Shown: one piece after another, positions 16,053 through 25,121 of the stretch
How positions within the stretch are numbered: the stretch's first letter is position 1
Layout of the letters: each line of letters opens with the position of its first letter
Assembly (NCBI GenBank): GCA_900759445.1
Contig: CAAEVH010000047.1
Coordinates: 1-53,017, forward strand
Direction: 5' to 3'
DNA from: an uncultured Raoultella sp.
GTDB lineage: Bacteria > Pseudomonadota > Gammaproteobacteria > Enterobacterales > Enterobacteriaceae
Length of the DNA stretch: 53,017 bases
Made by a program: the position numbers and the translations under genes
The notes under the pieces: model-generated
What the model was told of the DNA's origin: nothing
Database searches by the model: none
What the model saw: the letters and a program-made list of their open reading frames with translations, nothing else

Positions 16053-17072
16053 TTAAACCAGCAGCTCCGCCTGGCCGCTCAGCAGGCTTTTATGCGCCGT
16101 CTCGCAAATCCGGCTGGCCTGTAGCCCGTCGTCTGCGCTGGCGGCATAGGGGGTATCGGTCTTCACCGCTTTAATAAAGTCATTAATTGGGTCAATACCA
16201 AACCCGCTGGCGACGCCGTCGCGGTAGGTAATGAAGTAGCTGTTCGGAGTCCTAACCGTTTGCTGGCCGAAGATCTCCAGCCCGCGGTTTTGTGAATCCG
16301 AGCGGATCCAGGCGTTATCGCACAGCACCGCCATGCGCCCGTCGTTGTCTTTCGGGAACGCGGCGGGCAGGACCCAGCTGTTCTCAATCACCCACGAACT
16401 GCCGTCCTCCATCAGCAGGGTGCTCTGCACGCTGTCCCAGGTGTCCAGCCCTTTGCTCGCCAGCAGGCGTTTCTGCCCGACCGCGTAAACCGATTTCACC
16501 TCCTGCCCGCTGATATAGCGCACCATGTCGAAGCAGTGCGAGCCGAGGAACCACACCGGCGAACTGTGCGCCGACCAGGCCAGCCATTCGCTGGGAACGG
16601 CGATCACATCATCCATATTGATATAGCCGCGTAGGATCCTGCCGCTTTCCGCCTTCTGCACCTCCATGCGCACGCGGATCGCCGCCGGGTCCCAGCGCTT
16701 GTGAAAATCGACGCCGACGATTACCTCACGCTCCCTGGCGGCGGCAATAATCGCCTCGCAGTCGGCCACCGAGGTCGCCAGCGGTTTTTCAATCAACACA
16801 TGCTTACCGTGGGTAATGGCCTGCAGAGCCGGTTCCTTATGGAAAGGATCGGACGTCGCCACGGAAATGACATCCACCTGCTGTTCATCCAGCAGGGCGG
16901 GCAGGCTGTCGTACCCGGCGATGCCCAGTTCATCCGCTGCGGCATGGCAACGCTCCGTGTTGTTGTCGCAGACCGCGACCAGCTCCACGTCCGGGTTATG
17001 CAGATAGGCGTTGATATGGTGCTTGCCATAGATCCCCGCGCCGACAACGGCCACTTTTAACTTGTTCATCAT
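16053..17072 (-). CDS. Gfo/Idh/MocA-family NAD(P)-dependent sugar/polyol dehydrogenase
   Basis: About 339 residues. The N-terminal Rossmann fold KVAVVGAGIYGKHHINAYL and the motif GKHVLIEKPLATS (the EKP signature) are family hallmarks. GVDFHKRWDPA and SHCFDMVRY supply the substrate-site residues in the C-terminal half. It oxidises or epimerises a cyclitol, sugar or polyol, probably the product of the PTS encoded just upstream (19-base gap). AGGAACGTC precedes ATG ATG at 17072. In the E. coli srl operon this position is taken by the unrelated SrlD short-chain dehydrogenase, so the substrate is probably not plain sorbitol 6-phosphate. Confidence 0.8.
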   Translation of the reverse strand: MMNKLKVAVVGAGIYGKHHINAYLHNPDVELVAVCDNNTERCHAAADELGIAGYDSLPALLDEQQVDVISVATSDPFHKEPALQAITHGKHVLIEKPLATSVADCEAIIAAAREREVIVGVDFHKRWDPAAIRVRMEVQKAESGRILRGYINMDDVIAVPSEWLAWSAHSSPVWFLGSHCFDMVRYISGQEVKSVYAVGQKRLLASKGLDTWDSVQSTLLMEDGSSWVIENSWVLPAAFPKDNDGRMAVLCDNAWIRSDSQNRGLEIFGQQTVRTPNSYFITYRDGVASGFGIDPINDFIKAVKTDTPYAASADDGLQASRICETAHKSLLSGQAELLV

Positions 17073-17091
17073 GACGTTCCTTATATGTCGG

Positions 17092-18072
17092 TTAAAACAG
17101 TCCCAGAGAGAAGGCCCAGCCAATCATCACCGCCAGCGGGCCGGTCAACTGGCGGGAAAGCAGGAAGGCCGGTACGCCGCTGGCGATGGTCTCCGGTTTG
17201 GCCTCCTGCATCGAGAGGCCGACGGGCACGAAGTCGCAGCCCACCTGCACGTTAATGGCGAACAGAGCGGGCAGGGCGAAAGCCGGCGAGATATTCCCCA
17301 GCCCAATTTGGGTGCCAATCATCACCCCCACCACCTGGGTAATCGCCGCGCCGGGCCCGAGAATCGGCGACAGAAAGGGGATGCCGCAGATCACCGACAG
17401 CAGCAGCAGTCCCCACAGCGAGTTCGCCATCGGCGTCAGGGCATGAGCGATCACGTTGCCCAACGACGTGGCCTGGACGATGGCGATCAGCACGGAGACA
17501 AAGGCCATAAACGGGATCACCGTTCGTACCGACACATCCACCGCCTCGCGGCTGGCGGCAAACAGCAGGGCGATGACGTGGCCGGTCTTATTGCCCAGCC
17601 TTTCCACCGCCATAATCAGCTGATTGCCGAAGGTGGCGGGCGGCGGCATCTGCGCGACCGGCGGGGCAGGCTCCACCACAATCGCCTGCGGCTCATCCGG
17701 CATCGCGTCCGCCGCCACGCGGGTGATCTGCCCTTCATGTACGTCCGAAACGTAGTTGCTGGCGTTAATAAACTGCGCCAGCGGTCCGGCCTGGCCGGTG
17801 GGCATCACGTTAATCGTCTTGATGCCTTTTTTCGGATACAGCCCGCAGCGTAGCGAACCGCCGCAGTTGATCACCACGCACAGCGTCTCTTCATCCGGCG
17901 GAACGGCCTGAAAGCCGTTGATCACCTCCGATTGCGTGAGTTCGCCCAGCCGACGGGCGACGGGATGGATCTCCCGCCCGGTTAGCGACACCACCTTCAG
18001 GCCACTGTCGATCGGCAGCCTCAGCCCGGTACCGAATCCTTCGGCGCCGGGAGCTACATTGATCAGGTTCAT
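17092..18072 (-). CDS. PTS glucitol/sorbitol-type EIIB-C component (SrlE-like)
   Basis: 326 residues. The N-terminal IIB part contains VVINCGGSLRCGLYPKKGIKTINVMPTG, whose CGGSLRCG holds the phosphorylated Cys of the Gut family. The C-terminal half has several membrane segments (VRTVIPFMAFVSVLIAIVQA, LWGLLLLSVICGIPFLSPILG). It transfers phosphate from EIIA to the incoming polyol. ATGA overlap with the EIIA gene. Confidence 0.85.
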   Translation of the reverse strand: MNLINVAPGAEGFGTGLRLPIDSGLKVVSLTGREIHPVARRLGELTQSEVINGFQAVPPDEETLCVVINCGGSLRCGLYPKKGIKTINVMPTGQAGPLAQFINASNYVSDVHEGQITRVAADAMPDEPQAIVVEPAPPVAQMPPPATFGNQLIMAVERLGNKTGHVIALLFAASREAVDVSVRTVIPFMAFVSVLIAIVQATSLGNVIAHALTPMANSLWGLLLLSVICGIPFLSPILGPGAAITQVVGVMIGTQIGLGNISPAFALPALFAINVQVGCDFVPVGLSMQEAKPETIASGVPAFLLSRQLTGPLAVMIGWAFSLGLF

Positions 18073-18440
18073 TGCGCACTCTCCTTAACGATCACATCGC
18101 CCTGCAACACCGTAAGCGCAGGGACCTTGCCGGCAAGATGTACCGTGCCCTGATGGCGCGGCGCGCTGGCGCTATCGAACACCAGCGTCAGGTGACCGAG
18201 CTCCAGCAGCGCCTGCAGGGCGTGGCTGCCAACGGCGGTGATGCGGTAGTCCTCGCCCCCGAGCGTGAACCGATCGCCCGCCCGTAGCCGGGCATACTCG
18301 TGCTGAAAAACGGGCCGCAGGGCCAGGGCGTAATCCAGGCAGTCCGCCGGGCCGTCGGCGAGAAAGGTAATCAGCAGGTTATCCGCCAGGCCGTCCGCCA
18401 CATGGGGGCCGACGCGTTCGATATGGGCCTGATAGATCAT
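18069..18440 (-). CDS. PTS glucitol/sorbitol-type EIIA component (SrlB-like)
   Basis: 123 residues, MIYQAHIERVGPHVADGLADNLLITF..., the size and layout of SrlB (LVFDSASAP.HQGTVHLAG near the end). Cytoplasmic phosphocarrier between HPr and EIIB. Overlaps EIIC upstream and EIIBC downstream by ATGA, so the PTS parts are made in fixed ratio. Confidence 0.75.
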   Translation of the reverse strand: MIYQAHIERVGPHVADGLADNLLITFLADGPADCLDYALALRPVFQHEYARLRAGDRFTLGGEDYRITAVGSHALQALLELGHLTLVFDSASAPRHQGTVHLAGKVPALTVLQGDVIVKESAQ

Positions 18441-18964
18441 GCCGCACCTCCCGTCGCCTTATGGCGCAGGCGCAGGAACAGATATTCGGTGATCATGCCG
18501 CGCAGCAGGCCAATGACGATGGCGGCGGCGATATAGCGCAGCGCCAGTTCGGTCACCGGCAGGCCGAGGGTTTTGATCCCAGCGGCGACGCCCAACCAGA
18601 TGAACAGCTCCGAGGGCACCACGTGGGGGAACAGGCTGGTCAGCGGGTGGGCGGTGGTGCCCAGCGCGTCTTCATACCCGGGTTTGCTCTTTTCCGGCAG
18701 CAGCTTGCCGAGCGTCAGCGCGCCGGGGCTGCTCATAAAGAACCAGCCGAGGATCGGCAGCAGGCCATAGGTCAGGATCCGCGAGCGACCAAACAGCGTC
18801 GCTACCCGTTCCATGCGCCGCTGGCCGACCAGCTTCATCAGAAAGTTGATGGCGAGCAGCAGGCAAATCAGCATCGGAATGATCCCGCTCATCATGTCGA
18901 GAAAGACCTTCCCGGCGAGCTGGAAAATATTGATAAAGCTTTCAGCAAGGGTAACCAGAAACAT
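18437..18964 (-). CDS. PTS glucitol/sorbitol-type EIIC2 component (SrlA-like)
   Basis: 175 residues, membrane protein: MFLVTLAESFINIFQLAGKVF, MMSGIIPMLICLLLAINFLMKLVG, GLLPILGWFFMSSPGALTLG. The segment GWFFMSSPGALTLGKLLPEKSKPGYEDAL is characteristic of SrlA. First gene of the four-gene operon; no regulator of the SrlR/SrlM type is adjacent in the window. Confidence 0.85.
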   Translation of the reverse strand: MFLVTLAESFINIFQLAGKVFLDMMSGIIPMLICLLLAINFLMKLVGQRRMERVATLFGRSRILTYGLLPILGWFFMSSPGALTLGKLLPEKSKPGYEDALGTTAHPLTSLFPHVVPSELFIWLGVAAGIKTLGLPVTELALRYIAAAIVIGLLRGMITEYLFLRLRHKATGGAA

Positions 18965-19260
18965 GGCGACCTCCTTGCGTAGGGCGGGTTGGCAGTGCGA
19001 CAGCGGTGGTGATTTTCATAAGTAAAGTTCCCTGTGTTGGTTAAGGTTACAAACGAAATTCATTGTTTTTAGCGGGCTTATATTTGTCGCCTTCTGGAAA
19101 CTGAAGGCGGTGGTCCTGGCTATGCCCCTGAGTCACGAAGCGGCCAGAATCCCAAGGTTCTCCCTGAGTAAATTAGCTAGCGGTTATTTCTCTTCGGCCA
19201 TGGGCGCTGAGCTATCGTGATGCGTTCTGATTGCTCTTGAATATTGTTGGATAATTGATT
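18965..19260. other. Upstream region of the PTS operon
   Basis: About 300 bases without a gene. It must contain the leftward promoter of the PTS operon; I cannot point to one clear -35/-10 pair. Confidence 0.4.
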
Positions 19261-19311
19261 ATCCCGTTTTGGGATATTTATGGAAGCGATCGATATTCGA
19301 TTTTGGGATAT
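19261..19311. promoter_or_regulatory. Repeated TTTTGGGATAT boxes upstream of the XRE regulator
   Basis: TTTTGGGATAT occurs at 19267-19277 and again at 19301-19311. The first copy is also part of an inverted repeat ATCCC-gtttt-GGGAT (19261-19275). They end 18 bases before the XRE ATG, a suitable place for autoregulation. Confidence 0.45.
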
Positions 19312-19328
19312 AGATCGAGAAAAATGAC

Positions 19329-19571
19329 ATGTCTTCTATTTATTCTGATGAATATCAATTAGTTATAAAAATATTACGCGCGGCAAGAAAGGAGAAGGGG
19401 TTAACTCAGGTAAAGCTGGCCCAGGCGCTGGGGCGCCCACAGTCATTTGTTGCCAAAATGGAGAGTGGTGAGAGGAGATTAGATGTCGTGGAATTCGCGC
19501 ATATTGCTGCCTTGCTATCTATTGATCCGGTCAATGTATTAAATATGATTATATCAAAATACAAATCATAA
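19329..19571 (+). CDS. Small XRE-family HTH transcription regulator
   Basis: 80 residues: IKILRAARKEKGLTQVKLAQALGRPQSFVAKMESGERRLDVVEFAHIAALLSIDP is a complete lambda-repressor-like HTH. No extra domain. Divergent from the PTS operon and preceded by repeated boxes it may bind. It could be a stand-alone regulator or the antitoxin-like survivor of a module; no partner gene is visible. Confidence 0.8.
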   Translation: MSSIYSDEYQLVIKILRAARKEKGLTQVKLAQALGRPQSFVAKMESGERRLDVVEFAHIAALLSIDPVNVLNMIISKYKS

Positions 19572-19636
19572 GGTCTGAATCGCTTTTTTAGGCTTGAATT
19601 CATGCGGGCTACGAGGAATCCGCAAGCTCTCACATT

Positions 19637-19818
19637 AGCTTATACGAAAGGGCGTCCATACCCCCGATTTTACATTAGCCTGCAAACTGGCAGCGGTACT
19701 TGATGTACCGAAAGCCTACTTCTACGCGGTAGATGACGATTTGGCGGAGTTGATATTGCAGTACCATCGTTTTAAGAAAAACAATCCAGGGAAGAGGGTA
19801 TTGATTGGGCCAAACTAA
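19637..19818 (+). pseudogene. C-terminal fragment of a second XRE-type regulator
   Basis: Translation from about 19643 gives YER, then after a missing G, VHTPDFTLACKLAAVLDVPKAYFYAVDDDLAELILQYHRF to a stop at 19818. It parallels the end of the intact regulator at 29929-30174 (YERGIHTPDFALACRLAEVLKIPACYFYTVEDDLAEVV). The HTH half is gone. The lost base is in a G run (GGGG to GGG). Confidence 0.7.
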
Positions 19819-19947
19819 ATTCATAAACCAGGTTTATATTAGAACGGGGAAATATTTTCATAGTGCTGCCTTTATTTTTATTTCACTGGACGATTGTGCA
19901 AGGCGTATGATAAATCAACAAATCATTAAAGATTTGACGGAGTGCTG

Positions 19948-20405
19948 ATGGATACAGTCGAAGAACTAAATGGAACATACTTCTATGCGGGAAAATTGAA
20001 TCTTACCGCCGCTGAACTTTTTTTATGGTGTTTATTTTCAACACGGCTGATCAATTCGGCATTAAAGACATTGCCGCAGTCTGTGCACTGTATGCAGATA
20101 TAAACGATCAGACAACGCGCACTAAACCCGGTACAGCGATTCAAGGGACTTCACGCCTTTCGAAAGGGATTAGAAAAGCATTCGGGAAACGGTTCTTTCC
20201 GTTCGGTATTAAACTTCCTACATGGATCGGTGGTTATACGCCGTGGACGGTAAAACGCAGAATGGTCCGAAGTATCGGAGCGTGGGTAGGTCGAACTATC
20301 CCCTTAGTTGGCGAGGTCGTTCTTTTGGTTGATGTTTCACAAATTACCTACAATTCGATCAGAGAATATAACACCATAGCGAGAGGCAACGATAAGTTAT
20401 GGTAG
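19948..20405 (+). pseudogene. STM2901-like family protein, single-base frameshift
   Basis: ATG 19948 starts MDTVEELNGTYFYAGKLNLTAAEL; one T must be added to the T7 run at 20018-20024 to enter the frame FFMVFIFNTADQFGIKDIAAVCALYADIND... which runs to 20405. Joined, this is about 152 residues and matches the Salmonella STM2901 family as I remember it, including a C-terminal hydrophobic stretch (GRTIPLVGEVVLLVDVSQITY). Function unknown; such genes travel with DUF1493 genes. The internal ATG 20025 could give a shortened product. Overlaps the next gene by 7 bases. Confidence 0.6.
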
Positions 20406-20728
20406 ACCCTATTGAACAACGAGTAATTGAAATGATCACTATTCGTGGTGGTTGTTACATACTCAGGAAAAAGAAATATGACACGTACACGCCAGAATCA
20501 AGCATTCATTTTGATGTGCAGCTTGATCAGGATGATGTTGAAGAGTTAGTAGAAGAGTTTGAAACGGAATTTGGCGTTGATATGTCTACTTTCCATCTTG
20601 AAGCCTACTACCCCGAAGTTAAGTTTTCATGGAATCTATTCAAGAAACCTGATCCTGTAGAGGTTCCTGATCTCACGATTGATATGTTTATTCAATCGGC
20701 TAAGGCCGGGAAATGGTTGTTCGACTAA
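20399..20728 (+). CDS. DUF1493-family protein
   Basis: 109 residues, MVDPIEQRVIEMI...; a small acidic protein with acyl-carrier-like predicted shape (FDVQLDQDDVEELVEEFETEFGVD). It normally follows an STM2901-like gene, as here. No biochemical role is established. Intact, unlike its two neighbours. Confidence 0.7.
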   Translation: MVDPIEQRVIEMITIRGGCYILRKKKYDTYTPESSIHFDVQLDQDDVEELVEEFETEFGVDMSTFHLEAYYPEVKFSWNLFKKPDPVEVPDLTIDMFIQSAKAGKWLFD

Positions 20729-20746
20729 TGGTGAGGAGCTTAATAA

Positions 20747-21234
20747 ATGGCTGTACCTGTTCACCTAATTTTAAAAGATGATGGCGGATCGCAGATCGTG
20801 GGGTCGTGTGATGTTCACGGAAGGGATGGCAGCATAGAACTACGAAGTTTACAGCACGGCGTAATTATCCCTACAGATCCCTCACTGGTAAAGTCACTGG
20901 TTCCCGTCAACACTGTTCTTTTAACTTTACTAAAGAGATTGACAGTTCATCGCCGTATCTGTTTAAGGCTGTTGCTACAGGCCAGACGCTGAAAAGTGCT
21001 GAATTTAATTTCTACAGAATTAACTACAGTGGATAAGAGGAAATCTACTACATCGTCACGTTAGAAAATGTGAGAGTGGTTCACTATAGCCCTGCTATGC
21101 ACGACACGAGATCGGTAATGGGGACTGGTCACATGGAAGATATTTCCCTGAGTTATGAGAAAATCACGCACCTTTATAAAGACGGTAACATTCTTCACTC
21201 TGATTCGTGGAACGAGAAGTATGGCTGTCATTAA
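20747..21234 (+). pseudogene. hcp: Hcp-family type VI secretion tube protein, frameshift and nonsense
   Basis: Begins MAVPVHLILKDDGGSQIVGSCDVHGRDGSIELRSLQHGVIIPTD, a good Hcp N-terminus. At about 20880 one base is missing; the next frame continues TGKVTGSRQHCSFNFTKEIDSSSPYLFKAVATGQTLKSAEFNFYRINYSG, then TAA at 21032-21034 where CAA is expected, then EEIYYIVTLENVRVV...LSYEKITHLYKDGNILHSDSWNEK to 21234. All parts of Hcp are recognisable but it cannot be translated whole. No other type VI genes are in the window, so it is an orphan relic. Confidence 0.85.
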
Positions 21235-21458
21235 CGATGCCGGACAAGAGGTGGAATACTGTACTATACGGATGTCGCTCTATGGCCTGATTATCATCAG
21301 GTCTGCTGTCTAAAAGAGAACCCCTTGTGCTAAACAAGAGAAACCGGGCCGTCGGCATTTTATCCGTTCAGCATACGGAATGACAGGGTGTGGATGCGTG
21401 GAATAGAGCGGCGAACAACCTTATAAATCACCTGACAGTAAAATAACAGCAACAGAAA
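21235..21458. other. Decayed sequence downstream of the hcp relic
   Basis: No supportable gene. An effector gene often follows an orphan hcp, but I cannot recognise one in any frame here. Confidence 0.35.
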
Positions 21459-21485
21459 CCTACGTTATCGTTAAGATAACGTAGG
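21459..21485. terminator. Terminator hairpin downstream of the xylosidase gene
   Basis: CCTACGTTATC and GATAACGTAGG, a perfect 11-bp stem with a 5-base loop, 12 bases beyond the xylosidase stop codon. Confidence 0.75.
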
Positions 21486-21496
21486 CTCGTTATTAT

Positions 21497-23176
21497 TTAA
21501 TTAAACCGTGATTCGCTCGCCTGCCAGCTATACGTACCATCGGCCATTAACGCATCGCCCAGCTCCTGATAATGGAAATCATAAAACTCTGCGCTGGCGT
21601 CATAACCTGAGTAGTCTACAGCCGCAAGGCCCACGAACGCCCCGGTAAAGAACCCGCCATAGCTTTGCAACACGTAATCATCGGAAAGGATAGCTGCATC
21701 TAATTTAACGGGGATTTCAGTGAAGTTGACCCCATCAAAACTGTATTCATAGCTATACGTTTGTTTGCGAACTTTGGTGCGGAACCAGACGAACTCGGTC
21801 CCTTCGGGGATCTTGATGGCATCATCTTTCAAACAGGATGTGTATTTCCCGCGGTTATTTTCACCGATCTCAATGACTGAGCCATTAATCTCATTCCAGG
21901 TGATGAACACAAAGCTCCAGTGGCGATCGTTGTAGTAATTCGTTAATCCTGCCATCTGTTGATAATTGAACGGATTAAATTTCACTTTAACCTGGGCATC
22001 AAAATAGAAGGCCTGCCAGCGTCGGGCAATCAGCGACAGGTTATGCGTATTCGCTAATGAACCTTGCCCGATTAACGTCAGCTTGCCATCGCCGGTGGTC
22101 CCCATTTTTTCTGTGAACGGAACGCGCAGCGTATTCCAGTTAGGATCGAGCGTTGCTGTTTTAAACGCATCGTACTGACTATGGTCTTTGGCACTTTCGG
22201 TGTAAATGGCATCGGTGGGTCCTTCGACAAAGGTTTTCCCGCCGTGGCCCCCTTCGATACGCGGCCAGCCGTCGGCATCCCAATACACTTTCTGGATCGC
22301 GGTTTCTCTGCCCAGAGTTGACCAGCCACGTGGATCATAGGCCGACTCACCTGGACGATTCCACGGACGGGCGCAGAGCGAGGCATAATACCATTCACCT
22401 TTGGGGGTGGAGACCAAAGCGCCATGCCCCTGCTTCTGGATGTAGCTGTCCGGGGTATCGACGTTCGTTAAGAACACTTCCCCTGGCTCGGTTTCAAAGC
22501 TGTTGGCCTCTAAGGTTCTGGAGCGTGCAACAACCTCCTGGTGGGTAAAGACGGTCCCCCCCTGCGCGGCGAAAAGATAATAATAGCCGTTCAGTTTGTA
22601 GAGGTGTGGCCCCTCGACCAGTGCAACGGCGGTGCCCCGATAAATAGTCCGCGCGGTTGCCGGTTTTAATTTCAGTGTCTTCGTATCAAGCTCAGTTAAC
22701 GTGATGCCATCGAAGGGGTGATGGTACTCTCGATGGTCCCAGGTTTGCTGCACGATATATTTACGCCCGTCATCATCATGGAAAAGCGAGGCATCAAAAC
22801 CGACGCCATTCAGTTTGATGGGGTCTGTCCACGGACCCCGGATATCGGTCGCGGTGGTCAGATAGTTGGTCATGTCTTTGAAGGCGCCTTCGGTGATTTT
22901 CACATCGGTATAGACTAACCAGAATTTGCCATCGGCATACGAGAGCGCCGGCGCCCAAATCCCACCTGATGAAGGGTTGCCTTTCATATCTAAAAGGGCG
23001 GTGGTAGACAAGGGACTGGGAAGCAGATTCCAGTGTTGCAGGTCCTTTGACTCATGTAACCGAACGCCAGGGAACCACTCAAATGTCGAGTTGGCGATAT
23101 AGTAGGTGTCCCCTACACGGATAATACTCGGGTCCGCATTAAATCCGGGTAATACAGGGTTTTGAATAAGTGACAT
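21497..23176 (-). CDS. xynB: GH43 beta-xylosidase
   Basis: 559 residues, cytoplasmic (no signal peptide). It hydrolyses xylobiose and short xylo-oligosaccharides to xylose. Glycoside hydrolase 43 catalytic residues are in place: Asp15 (GFNADPSIIR), Asp128 (GFDASLFHD) and Glu188 (LVEGPHLYK), followed by the C-terminal beta-sandwich typical of two-domain GH43 xylosidases. Corresponds to E. coli YagH. Downstream of and in the same orientation as the transporter (60-base gap). Confidence 0.92.
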   Translation of the reverse strand: MSLIQNPVLPGFNADPSIIRVGDTYYIANSTFEWFPGVRLHESKDLQHWNLLPSPLSTTALLDMKGNPSSGGIWAPALSYADGKFWLVYTDVKITEGAFKDMTNYLTTATDIRGPWTDPIKLNGVGFDASLFHDDDGRKYIVQQTWDHREYHHPFDGITLTELDTKTLKLKPATARTIYRGTAVALVEGPHLYKLNGYYYLFAAQGGTVFTHQEVVARSRTLEANSFETEPGEVFLTNVDTPDSYIQKQGHGALVSTPKGEWYYASLCARPWNRPGESAYDPRGWSTLGRETAIQKVYWDADGWPRIEGGHGGKTFVEGPTDAIYTESAKDHSQYDAFKTATLDPNWNTLRVPFTEKMGTTGDGKLTLIGQGSLANTHNLSLIARRWQAFYFDAQVKVKFNPFNYQQMAGLTNYYNDRHWSFVFITWNEINGSVIEIGENNRGKYTSCLKDDAIKIPEGTEFVWFRTKVRKQTYSYEYSFDGVNFTEIPVKLDAAILSDDYVLQSYGGFFTGAFVGLAAVDYSGYDASAEFYDFHYQELGDALMADGTYSWQASESRFN

Positions 23177-23236
23177 AGCATTCTACCTTTTTAAAATATC
23201 CAAATTTATATTTCTGAATTCTTATTAATTTTTTAA

Positions 23237-24691
23237 CTATACCCGGATCTCATCCAGCTGACGGTTGATCTCGGTGACATTTTTATCTGAGATAGGATAG
23301 AGCTGAATAATAATCATCGAAATAGCGGCTAACACGATGGGCATCCACACCGCGGTCATAATGATTCCGTCGATAGCATTGGCACTTTGTTGCGCGCCGG
23401 TTTCGCTAAAGCCATAGGCGGCCAGTAACCAAAGTGGAATCGCGCCGCCAATCGTGAAACCAATCTTGAAGAACAGTCCCATAATCGCGTTAATGATGGC
23501 GGCATTACGTTTGCCTGATTTTAATTCGCCATAGGCAATCACTTCCGGAACAAGCGCCCACATGAAGCCGGTCGCCGAGGTTAAGCCCCATTGTTTAATG
23601 AAGGTTGCGACGTAAGCAAGCCACAGGGCATCGTGCATGCCTTCGCGTGACCACACGTAGGTCAGTAATTCACCCACAATAAACATGCCAAGGAAAAGAT
23701 GGAAGAAGCCTTTTTTACCGAAGATTTTCTTCAGTCTGGACCAGAAGATAGGGAAGATGATACCGGGAATTGAGGCGACAAGACCAATCGCTCCCATCCA
23801 TTCAGAATGACCGACAACAAACTGATTGAAAAAGCCATTGACCGTGTTCATGAAGAACATGAAGGTAAAGGCTAACATGAAAAAGAATCCGAGAATGACC
23901 AGTGGCCGGTTATTTTTAAGTTCAAGGAATAAATCTGTCGCTTTTACGTTAGCCGTCTGTTCTGCCGTCGCGACCACACGTTCTTTGGTGAATTTATAGC
24001 AGAAGAAAAGTGCCGCTGCGCCAATTAACATATAGATTGAGTAAACGCCAAACCACGCATAGTTAGCTGACGGGTCGGTATAGTTACCCATATTCAGCTG
24101 AAGGCCAAAAAACCCCGTATCCTTGAGGCTGCGATCTTTTGGTGAGGCCATCTGTACGAACATCGGGAACAAGGTATAAACAAGCAGGTTGGCGCTGTTT
24201 GCCAGCATCATGCGGGTACTGGTCAGTTTATCAATTGATTCAGGGTCTCTCGTCAATGATGCATTAAGCGAACCATAAGGAATATTCACCAATGAATAAA
24301 CTAAATCCAGTGCCAGATAAATGATAAACGCAAAAGGAACCGAACCTCTTATTCCGGGAATAGGCGCAAAAAGCAACGCGGAAAGAATCACGAGGGGAAT
24401 ACCGGCTCTTAAAAGCCAGGGGCGATATTTCCCAGCGCTTGAACTTCTTTTGTCAACATAGGTGCCGACCATCGGATCCCAGAAAACATTAACGATGCGC
24501 ACAAACAGAAATATAAACCCCGCCGTGGCGGTGCTGATGGTATTTACCGTCAACATGTGAAGAGCAAGAAAACCGCCTATCGTGCCAAAAACAAGGTTTT
24601 GCGCAAAATCACCCATCCCATAACCAATGCGTTCCCCACGAGTTAATTTGTGATATTCATCATGCCGACTTTGCATTATGTTCTTGCTCAT
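23237..24691 (-). CDS. xynT: GPH-family xyloside:cation symporter (XynT/YagG-like)
   Basis: 484 residues with 12 predicted membrane spans; the N-terminus YHKLTRGERIGYGMGDFAQNL and the segment DPMVGTYVDKRSSSAGKYRPWLL are glycoside-pentoside-hexuronide symporter signatures. It brings xylosides/xylobiose in for the following beta-xylosidase. ATG 24691 is preferred over a TTG nine bases earlier; GGAG lies upstream. The gene pair equals E. coli yagGH. Confidence 0.88.
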   Translation of the reverse strand: MSKNIMQSRHDEYHKLTRGERIGYGMGDFAQNLVFGTIGGFLALHMLTVNTISTATAGFIFLFVRIVNVFWDPMVGTYVDKRSSSAGKYRPWLLRAGIPLVILSALLFAPIPGIRGSVPFAFIIYLALDLVYSLVNIPYGSLNASLTRDPESIDKLTSTRMMLANSANLLVYTLFPMFVQMASPKDRSLKDTGFFGLQLNMGNYTDPSANYAWFGVYSIYMLIGAAALFFCYKFTKERVVATAEQTANVKATDLFLELKNNRPLVILGFFFMLAFTFMFFMNTVNGFFNQFVVGHSEWMGAIGLVASIPGIIFPIFWSRLKKIFGKKGFFHLFLGMFIVGELLTYVWSREGMHDALWLAYVATFIKQWGLTSATGFMWALVPEVIAYGELKSGKRNAAIINAIMGLFFKIGFTIGGAIPLWLLAAYGFSETGAQQSANAIDGIIMTAVWMPIVLAAISMIIIQLYPISDKNVTEINRQLDEIRV

Positions 24692-25121
24692 TCTAATCAA
24701 GTCTCCGGTCTCTTTTGTGAATGTGAAACACTTTCTGACACAGATGGCCTCAGGGAATCCATTACGATTTTACATTAATTAATTATGTTTTTTTACTTCT
24801 GTGATCATCGAAACTCAGGCTCTCTCCAGAGCGCGTACCCAGCGTGCTGACGAGTCGCTGACAAGCAATATCGGCGGCAGGAAAATGTCCCCGAAAACAC
24901 CTGGTTTTTTATTTTAGTGATTGCCATCTGAATCCCTCGCGAAGGAAAGGGGGGTATGGCTATCAGTGTATTTAATATGTCGCGTTATTATTTGCGAGAT
25001 GGTTCACATTTGCGCATTTTCTTAATTGCTGAATGAAATAACGTAATTGAGCCGCCTGCGAGGAAAATACAGGATAGGTCAAAATTATTTATTTTTCGCT
25101 TCCTGAATGACGGAGTTCATT
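24692..25121. promoter_or_regulatory. Divergent control region between xynT and the xylose isomerase gene
   Basis: 430 bases with no gene. CRP-like half sites are visible (TTGCGAGATGGTTCACAT at about 24994-25011; TGTGAATGTGAAACA near 24716). XylR control is likely from the pathway, but I cannot mark a confident XylR box. Confidence 0.4.
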
